DNA of 14,228 nucleotides from an uncultured Neisseriaceae bacterium. Its GTDB lineage: Bacteria > Pseudomonadota > Gammaproteobacteria > Burkholderiales > UBA11063. The stretch spans positions 1-14,228 of the forward strand of contig CAITEL010000413.1 in NCBI GenBank assembly GCA_903891375.1, in the 5' to 3' direction. Under the pieces are notes generated by a model that was given only the letters and a program-made list of their open reading frames with translations, was not told the origin of the DNA and made no database searches. This document shows, piece after piece, positions 6,669 to 13,700 of this stretch (within the stretch, counting starts at the first letter, position 1; every line of letters starts with the position of its first letter). Both the position numbers and the translations under genes were made by a program.

Positions 6669-8573
6669 ATGGTAAAAAAAGAAACTCTTGCGACTAATAT
6701 TTGGAATGCAAAAAAAAGTCGTGAGTTTTATAATATGTCTGGTTGGGGTAATAGTTACTTTGATATAGACAGAAGTGGAGCTATCACGGTAAAACGTGGG
6801 AAATACCTTGCGGACAAACCAGTTGTGATTCAAGAAATCGTTAATGAAGCAAAAAAGATGGGTTTAAGTACGCCATTAGTTATTCGCTTTAAAGATATTG
6901 TACAAAATAGAGCAGAGAGAATTATCAAAGCTTTTCATGATATGAAAAAACAAGTTGCATATTCTGGGGCATATACATTAATTTATCCTATAAAAGTGAA
7001 TCAGTACAAGGCTGTGGTTGATAGTGTATTACGCATAAAAGATAGTCGTGGTTTAGAGGCTGGGAGTAAACCTGAACTTTTAGCGGTGTTGTCATCATTA
7101 AAAGATAATAAAACACCTATTATTTGCAATGGTTATAAAGATAGAGAATATATAAAAACAGCATTAATTGCTAAAAAACTTGGTAGAAATATAACAATAG
7201 TAATTGAAAAAATGCTGGAAGCTAAATATGTAATAGAATTAGCTAAAGAATTAGGTGTTAAGCCTTTATTGGGGGTGAGGTTTCGATTAGCCTTAACGTT
7301 GGCTGGTAAATGGGCTCATTCTGGTGGTGAAAAATCAAAGTTTGGATTAAATACAACACAGGTATTAGACTTGGTGCAAATGTTAAAGGATAATAATCTT
7401 CTGGATTGCTTACATTTGTTACATTGTCACCTAGGGTCGCAGATTGCTAATGTGAAAGATATTTATCATTATATCAATGAATTGTCAACTTCCTATGTAG
7501 AATTATATAAATTAGGTGTTCCCCTTAAAATTATCGATATTGGTGGCGGTTTAGCAGTTGATTATGAAGGTAGTAGAACTAGAAGTTTCAATTCCACCAA
7601 TTATAATTTAAGTGATTATGCGCATGTTATATTATCCACGATTAAAACTACAGTGGAACTCGCTAACGTACCAATACCAGATATATATTCAGAATCAGGA
7701 AGAGCAGTTGCGGCACACCATGCCGTATTTGTAACTAATATTGTAGAGGTGGAAAGTGTCGTAGGGGAAGATGTCCCTGAGGTTAAAAGTAATGATGAAG
7801 ACTTATTGGAGTTAGAAGACCTTCTTGACTCATTTGATAAGTTACCGATTAATGAGATATTTTCCTCAAGTGTCTTGGCAGTCGAGAGTATTCAGAATAG
7901 ATTTGCAGATGGAAAGTTACCTATTGAAAAACGGGCAATTGCAGAACAATTATTTTCGCATATTAAACTCAAGTTAATTAAAAAATTAAATCGTGAATAT
8001 CGTTCTCATCGAGAACTATACGATAAGTTAGATGAAGATTTGGCAAAGAAGGTTATTGCTAATTTTTCATTATTTCAATCTATGCCAGATTCATGGGCGA
8101 TTCAACAATTATTTCCTGTTATGCCACTGACACATTTAAATCAGGAGCCTAAAATGCGGGCAATAATTGAAGATATCACGTGCGATTCGGATGGTAAAAT
8201 TTCTAATTATCTTGATTATCAGGGTAATGAACCCTCAATTAAATTACCACATTATGATGTGGAAGATCCATATTTGCTTGCAGTGTTTTTAGTTGGTGCA
8301 TATCAAGAGATTATGGGGAATTTACATAATCTTTTTGGTCCAGTAAACACTCTTGAGGTGAAGTTGGATGGTAAAGGTGGTTTTACTATTGATAAAGTGG
8401 ATTATGCATTTAGTAATTCAGATTCGTTAGAATATGTAGGTTATGATAGAATGCATATAGTTGGTAGTTTGATAAAATTTATTAAAAAAGCTAAATTGAA
8501 TAAAAAAGAAGAGCAAACGCTTTTAGCAAATCTTGAAAATACATTAAAATCACCAACCTATTTACGTAGTTAA
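6669..8573 (+). CDS. speA: Biosynthetic arginine decarboxylase
   Basis: A 634-residue PLP enzyme of the alanine-racemase fold (SpeA group), decarboxylating L-arginine to agmatine; E. coli SpeA has 658, the difference being mainly a shorter N-terminal lead. Recognisable parts: WGNSYFDID (26-34), YPIKVNQ with the PLP-binding Lys109, GLEAGSKPEL (128-137), CNGYKDREY (153-161), HSGGEKSKFGL (217-227), HLGSQIANV (254-262), DIGGGLAVDYEG (290-301), ESGRAVAAHH (342-351), NFSLFQSMPDSW (465-476), DITCDSDG (502-509) with the C-terminal catalytic Cys505, and VGAYQEIMGNLHNLFG (542-557). AAGGA stands upstream of the ATG. As the last gene of aguA-aguB-speA it supplies the substrate for the other two, so the gene order is the reverse of the reaction order. 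No intrinsic terminator follows. Confidence 0.97.
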   Translation: MVKKETLATNIWNAKKSREFYNMSGWGNSYFDIDRSGAITVKRGKYLADKPVVIQEIVNEAKKMGLSTPLVIRFKDIVQNRAERIIKAFHDMKKQVAYSGAYTLIYPIKVNQYKAVVDSVLRIKDSRGLEAGSKPELLAVLSSLKDNKTPIICNGYKDREYIKTALIAKKLGRNITIVIEKMLEAKYVIELAKELGVKPLLGVRFRLALTLAGKWAHSGGEKSKFGLNTTQVLDLVQMLKDNNLLDCLHLLHCHLGSQIANVKDIYHYINELSTSYVELYKLGVPLKIIDIGGGLAVDYEGSRTRSFNSTNYNLSDYAHVILSTIKTTVELANVPIPDIYSESGRAVAAHHAVFVTNIVEVESVVGEDVPEVKSNDEDLLELEDLLDSFDKLPINEIFSSSVLAVESIQNRFADGKLPIEKRAIAEQLFSHIKLKLIKKLNREYRSHRELYDKLDEDLAKKVIANFSLFQSMPDSWAIQQLFPVMPLTHLNQEPKMRAIIEDITCDSDGKISNYLDYQGNEPSIKLPHYDVEDPYLLAVFLVGAYQEIMGNLHNLFGPVNTLEVKLDGKGGFTIDKVDYAFSNSDSLEYVGYDRMHIVGSLIKFIKKAKLNKKEEQTLLANLENTLKSPTYLRS

Positions 8574-8593
8574 GGCTTAACATAAGTGTGGAG

Positions 8594-8740
8594 TTACCTA
8601 TCCATAGTAAAATGCCACACGCTCCGCCCATTCATTTCATTACGTAATTGATTAATATCGTCACGAGTGGTGGCATGTTGCATTAAATGAATCAAATCAA
8701 TTTTAGTAAGCGTGAAGTTATCGATCTCATTATTATCCAA
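8594..8740 (-). CDS. Possible 48-residue protein or gene remnant with a 'KEDI'-type helical motif
   Basis: Minus-strand frame open from TTG at 8740 to TAA at 8594-8596. TTG is preceded by AAAGGA about 10 bases upstream; an in-frame stop lies just before that site. The product starts MDNNEIDNFTLTKIDLIHL and continues with TTRDDINQLRNEMNG, ending in HFTMDR. The T-K-x-D-L...T-R-D-D-I-x-x-L-R-x-E-M pattern resembles the coiled-coil repeats (TKxDL/ATKEDI) of many small phage- and plasmid-linked proteins, which favours real coding origin over chance. No signal peptide or membrane segment. It is convergent with speA, with 20 bases between the stops. It may be a genuine small protein, the N-terminal stub of a longer one, or chance. 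I do not recognise a function. Confidence 0.35.
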   Translation of the reverse strand: MDNNEIDNFTLTKIDLIHLMQHATTRDDINQLRNEMNGRSVWHFTMDR

Positions 8741-8766
8741 TCTATTTATATCCTTTTTTTATATAC

Positions 8767-8782
8767 AACCTAACTAGGTTAG
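8767..8782. promoter_or_regulatory. Operator-like overlapping dyads upstream of the small minus-strand ORF
   Basis: AACCTA-AC-TAGGTT (8767-8780) overlaps CTAAC-TAG-GTTAG (8770-8782). On the minus strand the dyad sits directly before a TATATA-like -10 and the AAAGGA ribosome site of the 8594-8740 frame, so it would cover a promoter if one is used there. The -35 (GGTAAA) is poor. Confidence 0.35.
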
Positions 8783-8882
8783 TTTACCATATTTCACGTA
8801 GACACATATGCATTTATATGAAGTTAAAAGTTATAAAACGCAGTGTGTGGTGTTGCTTGACTTGGTGGTAACAGCAGTTATT

Positions 8883-8911
8883 TTCATAAAACATACAAAT
8901 AAGGGTATAAT
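8883..8911 (+). promoter_or_regulatory. Predicted sigma-70-type promoter of asmA
   Basis: -35 TTCATA (8883-8888, four of six consensus bases), 17-base spacer, consensus -10 TATAAT (8906-8911). Expected transcript start near 8918, giving a leader of about 25 bases with AGGA before the GTG start of asmA. Confidence 0.6.
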
Positions 8912-8942
8912 AATGCTCTAAGTTTATTAATAGGAAATCTGG

Positions 8943-11129
8943 GTGAAAAAATTGATTAAGTATACCATAGCTAGTCTAATTGGTTTTATTGTTGTTTTTG
9001 TACTTGTTGTGGCGACTTTAATTACATTAGTCAACCCTAATCGATTTAAACCTGTTATTGAAAAATCAGTTTATGAGGCAACAGGGCGTGCTTTAATAAT
9101 AACAGGGGATATTAATTGGAAAATCTATCCTAATTTAGGCATTAAACTTAACTATGTAACGTTATCAAATCCAACTGAGTTTATGGCTAGCAGTAATTTT
9201 ATGTCATTTAAATCGGCTGATGTTGCTGTTGCTTTACTTCCTTTATTGAGAAAACACATTGCTTTTAAAACCTTAGCAATTGATGGCTTGCATGTATCAT
9301 TGATTAAAAAAAATGGGGCGAATAATTGGACTTTCAATAAACCAAGTAAAGTATCAACTGTAACAACCGCAGATGCACAAAAACCCCAACCATTAAAATT
9401 AGAACTAGGTGGGTTTAGCCTGACGCATGCTAATATTGACTACGATGATTTTGACAATAAAAAACATTATAAACTATCTAATGCAAAGTTAATATTAGAA
9501 ACAGGTTTTGGTGGTGAAGTGTTTTTTGATCAGGCACAAGATTTAATTAATCTAGAAAAAGTGCAGTTAAATTATAACGATCAAATTTTAGCTAATTTAA
9601 ACTTTAAAATAAATGATTTATCTAATCCTAAGTTTAATGGTGAAATAAATGTTACTAAACTTATGTTACAGGATATTGCAACAGAGTTTAACTTACTGAA
9701 GAATGCTAAGAAGATAAATATGCTAAACGATATAACCTTTAAGGGTAAAATCAATGGTGACAAAACTCAAGTAAAAATACAAGATTTTAATTTTAGTTTA
9801 AATAACAAAATCAATGGGGTGGCAAATATCAATATGACAAATTTTTCTAAGATGGCAGTGCAAGGTGACTTTAAACTAGAACCGTTTAATCTCAATCAGA
9901 TTTTAAATGATTTTAACGTGTCTAATTCATCACGGATAAATAAATCGTTATTAAATAGCTTTGCGATAAAATCTAATTTTCAAATTACAGAAACTAAAGC
10001 TAACTTTACTAATTTAAGCTTTAATTTTGCATCAGATTTAGCAGCTAATGCAAATCTTTATTTACAAAATTATAAATCACCAACATATTATGGTGATATT
10101 AATTTCTTACCATTTTCTCTAAATAATATTATGCGCAAATTAGGAGAGTCAGCACCAAATTTAGCCAATAAACAATGGTTGGAAAGGGTAAGCTTTAGTA
10201 GTGGATTACAAGGTAGTACAAACAGCCTTACATTAAAAGGATTAAAGCTAGGTATAAGTGAAACAGTTATTAATGGTGAATTGAGTTTTAATTCGTTTAA
10301 ACCAATTATACTAACAGAAAACTTATTTGTAAATAGCTTAGATATGGCTAATATTAGTAATATAAATGGTTATCGTGTACCAGTTAAACAAATTCAATTA
10401 AATGGTGATTCCACACTTAATTTAGCAAATCCATTGCAAACATTAACAGGTAGACAAACGGTTAAAGCTGGTAATATAACGCTAAAAGGTATTAGTTGTG
10501 ATGAATTAGTTCTAGAGTTAGATAAAAATATTAATAAAGTAGGCCAAGGCAACGATAATATTATGAAAATTTTGATGAATAGTGCCGATATTTTACAGGC
10601 GGTTAATAAAATGCAACGTGAAGTTTCAGATGCAATAAAGCCAGGGAAACGTGACTTAAATAAAAGCACAAATTTAGGTAATTTTACGTTGAATACCACT
10701 ATAAATAAAGGAATAATTAATCCATCTGATTTTAAATTGAATGGGCCAAGTGTAGAAGTACACGGTTCTGGAGCTGTCAATTTAGTTACAAAAGCATTAA
10801 ATTATAAGGCAATGGCAAAAATAAATGTGAATGGGATTAATCCAATTTTTAAAAAATTAGAATTTCCAGTAGTGCTCTCAGGTAGCACAGTAAATCCTAA
10901 TGCTACACTCAATTGGCAATCAATAGAGCAACAATTAATTCATTACGCAGTTAATCAGAACAAAGGCCAAATACAAAATGTAGTTAAACAGGGTATAAAT
11001 CAAACGATAGGCGATCAGATTAAAAAATCATTGGGTGATAAAAATGCAGATAAGACAGTAGATGATGTGAGTAAACAAGTTACTAATGCCATAGGTGGTT
11101 TATTTGGTGGTGGGAACCAGAATAAGTGA
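8943..11129 (+). CDS. asmA: AsmA family protein (inner-membrane anchored, AsmA-like)
   Basis: A 728-residue protein with a GTG start at 8943, AGGA 7 bases upstream and no better ATG. After KKLIKYT comes one membrane segment (about residues 8-31, rich in Val/Ile/Leu), then the AsmA N-terminal signature: NPNRFKPVIEKSVYEATGRAL and GDINWKIYPNLGIKL (about 32-72). The long middle is a run of alternating beta strands with N-x-D/N-F motifs, as in the repeating beta-groove of AsmA-like bridge proteins thought to carry phospholipid between the membranes. The AsmA_2-type C-terminal part has GIINPSDFKLNGPSVEVHGSG (about residues 590-615), and the end is Gly/Asn-rich (GGLFGGGNQNK). It is longer than E. 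coli AsmA (617). Monocistronic: own promoter and a terminator immediately after. The family is clear; orthology to asmA rather than a paralogue such as yhjG is inferred. Confidence 0.9.
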   Translation: MKKLIKYTIASLIGFIVVFVLVVATLITLVNPNRFKPVIEKSVYEATGRALIITGDINWKIYPNLGIKLNYVTLSNPTEFMASSNFMSFKSADVAVALLPLLRKHIAFKTLAIDGLHVSLIKKNGANNWTFNKPSKVSTVTTADAQKPQPLKLELGGFSLTHANIDYDDFDNKKHYKLSNAKLILETGFGGEVFFDQAQDLINLEKVQLNYNDQILANLNFKINDLSNPKFNGEINVTKLMLQDIATEFNLLKNAKKINMLNDITFKGKINGDKTQVKIQDFNFSLNNKINGVANINMTNFSKMAVQGDFKLEPFNLNQILNDFNVSNSSRINKSLLNSFAIKSNFQITETKANFTNLSFNFASDLAANANLYLQNYKSPTYYGDINFLPFSLNNIMRKLGESAPNLANKQWLERVSFSSGLQGSTNSLTLKGLKLGISETVINGELSFNSFKPIILTENLFVNSLDMANISNINGYRVPVKQIQLNGDSTLNLANPLQTLTGRQTVKAGNITLKGISCDELVLELDKNINKVGQGNDNIMKILMNSADILQAVNKMQREVSDAIKPGKRDLNKSTNLGNFTLNTTINKGIINPSDFKLNGPSVEVHGSGAVNLVTKALNYKAMAKINVNGINPIFKKLEFPVVLSGSTVNPNATLNWQSIEQQLIHYAVNQNKGQIQNVVKQGINQTIGDQIKKSLGDKNADKTVDDVSKQVTNAIGGLFGGGNQNK

Positions 11130-11133
11130 CAAT

Positions 11134-11164
11134 AAAAAAGGCTACATTTAACGTAGCCTTTTTT
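11134..11164. terminator. Bidirectional intrinsic terminator between asmA and the lipoprotein operon
   Basis: AAAAAAGGCTAC (11134-11145) pairs perfectly with GTAGCCTTTTTT (11153-11164) around a 7-base loop. The GC core has an A-run on one side and a T-run on the other, so it can end transcripts from both sides; asmA stops 4 bases before it, and the lpoB-like gene stops 6 bases after it on the other strand. Confidence 0.92.
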
Positions 11165-11170
11165 ATTAAT

Positions 11171-11752
11171 TTAACTTCTTTGTTTAGAAATTATTTTTTG
11201 ATCAGACCATAAGCCCATGCCTTTTTTTACATTGATTAATTTCATATTGTATTGATAATCAACACGTTGCGTTTTGCCATCTGGGCTAACAGATGTAATG
11301 TTATTTACAAAACCATCAATACGACATTCGGCACCAGTCATATTTCCCATTTTAGCGGTAGTTGATTTATCATATAAACCACTTTGATTTTGACGTTGAA
11401 GTTCATCTACTTGATTTTGCATTTCGGCACCTGATACTACATAGTTAGCAGTTACAGCATTAGAGTTAGATAATTTATCTTGTATACTTTGAGTAATTGT
11501 TGAAGTGTCAATATACTGGTCAGTTTTATTTACCACAGGGGATACCGTATATGAAGCACAACGGTTAATTTTACCAGAACTAATTAACTTCGTAGCCATA
11601 GTTTGGCTAACTTGCAATAGGTCAGTCATAGTAAAATTAGTTGTCAGATTGTTTACTGAGTTAGGGTCAACATATGACACTGATGGGGTTGAACAGCTAG
11701 AAATTGCACTTGCAATAACTAAACCTGATAATAGCAGGGTAAATTTTTTCAT
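11171..11752 (-). CDS. lpoB: LpoB-like lipoprotein (penicillin-binding protein activator family)
   Basis: A 193-residue lipoprotein, the last gene of a three-lipoprotein operon. A signal peptide (MKKFTLLLSGLVIASAISS) ends in a lipobox ISSC with Cys20; residue +2 is Ser, consistent with outer-membrane sorting. The mature part fits the LpoB/FlgO-like fold: TDLLQVSQTMATKLISSG (helix 1), SYTVSPVVNKTDQYIDTSTITQSIQDKLS, the A-E-C-R-I-D-G-F strand and a terminal MKLINVKKGMGLWSDQKIISK, matching the 'L-x-L-V-x-T-G-E-I-I-W-S' end of LpoB. E. coli LpoB (213) activates the synthase PBP1b. Here the linker between Cys20 and the folded domain is only about 20 residues and lacks the proline-rich stretch, and two Cys (in NRCAS and AECRI) may form a disulfide. 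AAGGAG precedes the ATG; 15 bases separate it from the ycfL-like gene. Target protein is inferred only. Confidence 0.8.
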   Translation of the reverse strand: MKKFTLLLSGLVIASAISSCSTPSVSYVDPNSVNNLTTNFTMTDLLQVSQTMATKLISSGKINRCASYTVSPVVNKTDQYIDTSTITQSIQDKLSNSNAVTANYVVSGAEMQNQVDELQRQNQSGLYDKSTTAKMGNMTGAECRIDGFVNNITSVSPDGKTQRVDYQYNMKLINVKKGMGLWSDQKIISKQRS

Positions 11753-11767
11753 TTATTAAGCTCCTTT

Positions 11768-12151
11768 TTAGTGATAAACAGTTACATTCTCAGCGTTATT
11801 TGAGAATTCAATTTTAAAGTTTGTGGCATTTGTGTCTGTAGCATTACATTTAAATGATTCATTTTGATTCGGGTATACAGTCAATAGTTGCCATACTTGA
11901 TCGTCCCCAACTTGGAAATTAGTAGCATCTAAAAATTTGCAACGATAATACCCATTAACAGCTTTACTTCCTTTATTAAAAAAAGTACCTTGAGCCATTA
12001 ATAAGCCATTAATTTGCATTGAGCGTAAGTCTTTAATTTGAATGTCACCTAGACTATCGCCAATTACTTCTACCTGATCTTTTATTTTGTTAGTAGAGCA
12101 GGCACTGAGTAATCCAATGACTAGTCCAGCTAATAAAAAAGTCTTTTTCAT
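11768..12151 (-). CDS. YcfL-like lipoprotein (DUF1425)
   Basis: A 127-residue lipoprotein: signal peptide MKKTFLLAGLVIGLLSA, lipobox LSAC with Cys18, Ser at +2. The mature domain has the DUF1425 beta pattern, with LRSMQINGLLMAQGTFFNKGSKAVNGYYRCKFLDATNFQ (split: about residues 42-80) and a closing KIEFSNNAENVTVY strand, like the 'N-x-x-x-x-x-V-x-Y-R-F-x-W-Y-D-A' core of E. coli YcfL. E. coli ycfL lies directly upstream of lpoB, and the same pairing here supports both calls. The function of YcfL is not established. Cys71 and Cys117 region residues (YRCKF, FKCNA) could form a disulfide. GGAGAG precedes the ATG; 18 bases after the COG3014 gene. Confidence 0.75.
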   Translation of the reverse strand: MKKTFLLAGLVIGLLSACSTNKIKDQVEVIGDSLGDIQIKDLRSMQINGLLMAQGTFFNKGSKAVNGYYRCKFLDATNFQVGDDQVWQLLTVYPNQNESFKCNATDTNATNFKIEFSNNAENVTVYH

Positions 12152-12169
12152 GTCGTTAACTCTCCAAAA

Positions 12170-13558
12170 TTATATTTTTTGTGTATTTAAGAAGAACTTA
12201 TTATCCATTATTCGCATATCAATTACTTGGTAGCTACTGTTAAGATTTATTGTTTGAGTATAAATCCTACCATTAACTACGATACTAAAAGTATGTTTAC
12301 CAAGTGGTAATTGTACACGATTTAAATAAACTTTGCTTGGTAAAAGTACCCAAGCTCTCTCATCAGCATGATCCAATAACGCTCCTGCAATCATACTGGT
12401 AACATTTAATATTCCACCAATACTTCCACCAGCAGAGCAACTTGCTGCAGAAGTGCTTATGTTTCGAATAGCTGCTGCTATGTTTCTTGCTATTAAATGT
12501 GGCATTATATCGTGTAAATTTCTAGCTGCCATCAAATTAAAATCTGTGAATAGCTCTTGATTTTGATTTTGTCCATCAATTTGGTAGGTTACATCAGTTG
12601 TGTTATATGTGTCTGGGACTAATGTTGGGAAGAACAAATTAATATTTGTTACACAATTTTGTCCGCCAATTGGTACCGAAAATGGAATATGAATTTCGTG
12701 TGATTTAATTTGTGGAGCATGTCCAATCTCTTGAATAATCAGTATATCAGCGTATCCATTTTTGGTGGTATTACCATTATCAAGATTAGTAATGCTTTGT
12801 TGTGTAAGTGTATTAAATGGTGCTAATTGTCCAGATTTCAAATAACCTGGGCGAGATAGACTAGGTTCACCAAGTGCTTCAAAGACAAATCCAGCTAAAT
12901 AGTGGCTAAAGGCACTTTGGTAACTATTTTTTAAGGCTAGTACTTGCGGTGTATTTATGTCAGAAAAATTATATTTTTGTAAGATTTGTTTATTCAAGCT
13001 ACTAGCATTGGCATTTTTGCTATTTTCTTGTGCTTCAGCTTGTGCTTTCATATACATTGCTTGGTTATAATTAGCAATAGCTTGTTCTGTTTCGTACATT
13101 CGTTTGATTTCAATGCGTGCATTTTGCCAATTATTGTTATCGACATGATCTAGTGCCCTATATGTATTTATCATGGTTTTTTCATAACCTTTCGGTTCAT
13201 AATCGGTAGCACTATCATTGACTAACATTTGTGTTGCAGTTGATGCAATAGCACCGCTGGTTGTGTTCTTCCAGCTATTTACCCATACATCAACAATTTT
13301 TTGTGCTTTAGCTAATTGTATATCACTGGAGCTGTACTGCGATACTAAACGCATATAAGTTCCGTATTCCAAATAAAATAAAATGTCTGGTTCTTTGGGG
13401 TTGCCGTACACAGCAGATTCAATAAAAGAATTACTATAGTTATTGTTAATTGCTGTTAGCATTTTATCGCTATCATTTTTGTATGAGCGGATTGGATTAT
13501 TGGCGCAGGCTACTAAAGAAAAGATTAAACAAAGTATGATTCCATAGTTTTTAAGCAT
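12170..13558 (-). CDS. COG3014-family lipoprotein
   Basis: A 462-residue lipoprotein heading the operon. Signal peptide MLKNYGIILCLIFSLVA with lipobox LVAC (Cys18, Ala +2). The N-terminal half is mostly helical and TPR-like (residues about 30-250: ILFYLEYGTYMRL, NNWQNARIEIKRMYETEQ, SAFSHYLAGFVFEALGE), the C-terminal half is beta-rich (GHAPQIKSHEIHIPF, WVLLPSKVYLNRVQLPLGKHTF). The order COG3014 - ycfL - lpoB is one I know from other proteobacteria such as Vibrio and Shewanella, where the first gene has no assigned function. ATG at 13558 has AGGGAG upstream. Expression likely starts at the extended -10 at 13628-13636, with a 22-bp palindrome in the leader. Outer-membrane location is inferred from the lipobox. 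Confidence 0.8.
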   Translation of the reverse strand: MLKNYGIILCLIFSLVACANNPIRSYKNDSDKMLTAINNNYSNSFIESAVYGNPKEPDILFYLEYGTYMRLVSQYSSSDIQLAKAQKIVDVWVNSWKNTTSGAIASTATQMLVNDSATDYEPKGYEKTMINTYRALDHVDNNNWQNARIEIKRMYETEQAIANYNQAMYMKAQAEAQENSKNANASSLNKQILQKYNFSDINTPQVLALKNSYQSAFSHYLAGFVFEALGEPSLSRPGYLKSGQLAPFNTLTQQSITNLDNGNTTKNGYADILIIQEIGHAPQIKSHEIHIPFSVPIGGQNCVTNINLFFPTLVPDTYNTTDVTYQIDGQNQNQELFTDFNLMAARNLHDIMPHLIARNIAAAIRNISTSAASCSAGGSIGGILNVTSMIAGALLDHADERAWVLLPSKVYLNRVQLPLGKHTFSIVVNGRIYTQTINLNSSYQVIDMRIMDNKFFLNTQKI

Positions 13559-13592
13559 ATTAATTTAACTCCCTAATTAAAATTATTTTTGA

Positions 13593-13614
13593 TATACTTA
13601 GCATGCTAAGTATA
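13593..13614. promoter_or_regulatory. Perfect 22-bp palindrome in the leader of the lipoprotein operon
   Basis: TATACTTAGCA followed by its exact reverse complement TGCTAAGTATA, no central gap. It lies between the predicted -10 (13628-13633) and the ribosome site of the COG3014 gene, at about +7 to +28 of the expected transcript. No T-run follows on either strand, so it is not a terminator; it could be an operator or, in RNA, a 9-bp hairpin with a CAUG loop. Confidence 0.65.
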
Positions 13615-13627
13615 GTTATAGAGGCGG

Positions 13628-13636
13628 ATTATACCA
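13628..13636 (-). promoter_or_regulatory. Extended -10 promoter for the three-lipoprotein operon
   Basis: On the minus strand TGG-TATAAT is a perfect TGn extended -10. Upstream sequence has only a loose -35 (TTGAAT with 19-base spacing), as is common for extended -10 promoters. Expected start near 13621. Confidence 0.6.
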
Positions 13637-13700
13637 CTATTTCTTATTGTCCATTCAAATATCAAAAGCGATATTAAAATATTTATATTGATAACAAGAG

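Larger units (their letters stand above)
8574..8942. other. 369-base region between speA and asmA
   Basis: On the minus strand this holds a possible 48-residue ORF (8594-8740) and, upstream of it, an AACCTA/TAGGTT dyad (8767-8782). On the plus strand its right part carries the asmA promoter (8883-8911). Inverted repeats GTGTGG (8586-8591) with CCACAC (8615-8620), and ATGCCAC (8612-8618) with GTGGCAT (8670-8676), share one arm and are not followed by T-runs, so no intrinsic terminator for speA is evident. Nothing was recognised in 8790-8880. Confidence 0.6.

Noticed and set aside
6465..6833. Open minus-strand frame of 122 codons across the aguB-speA junction
   Set aside because: Opposite two certain genes and their spacer; no motif and no ribosome site of note.
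8586..8676. Inverted repeats after speA as an intrinsic terminator
   Set aside because: Stems are short, loops long (over 20 bases) and no T-run follows.
10394..10780. Open minus-strand frame of 128 codons with hydrophobic stretches
   Set aside because: Antisense to the asmA coding region; hydrophobicity follows from reading Asn/Lys-rich codons in reverse.
13593..13614. 22-bp palindrome as terminator of coaX
   Set aside because: Stem is AT-rich and no T-run follows on the minus strand; it also lies downstream of a strong extended -10 for the next operon.
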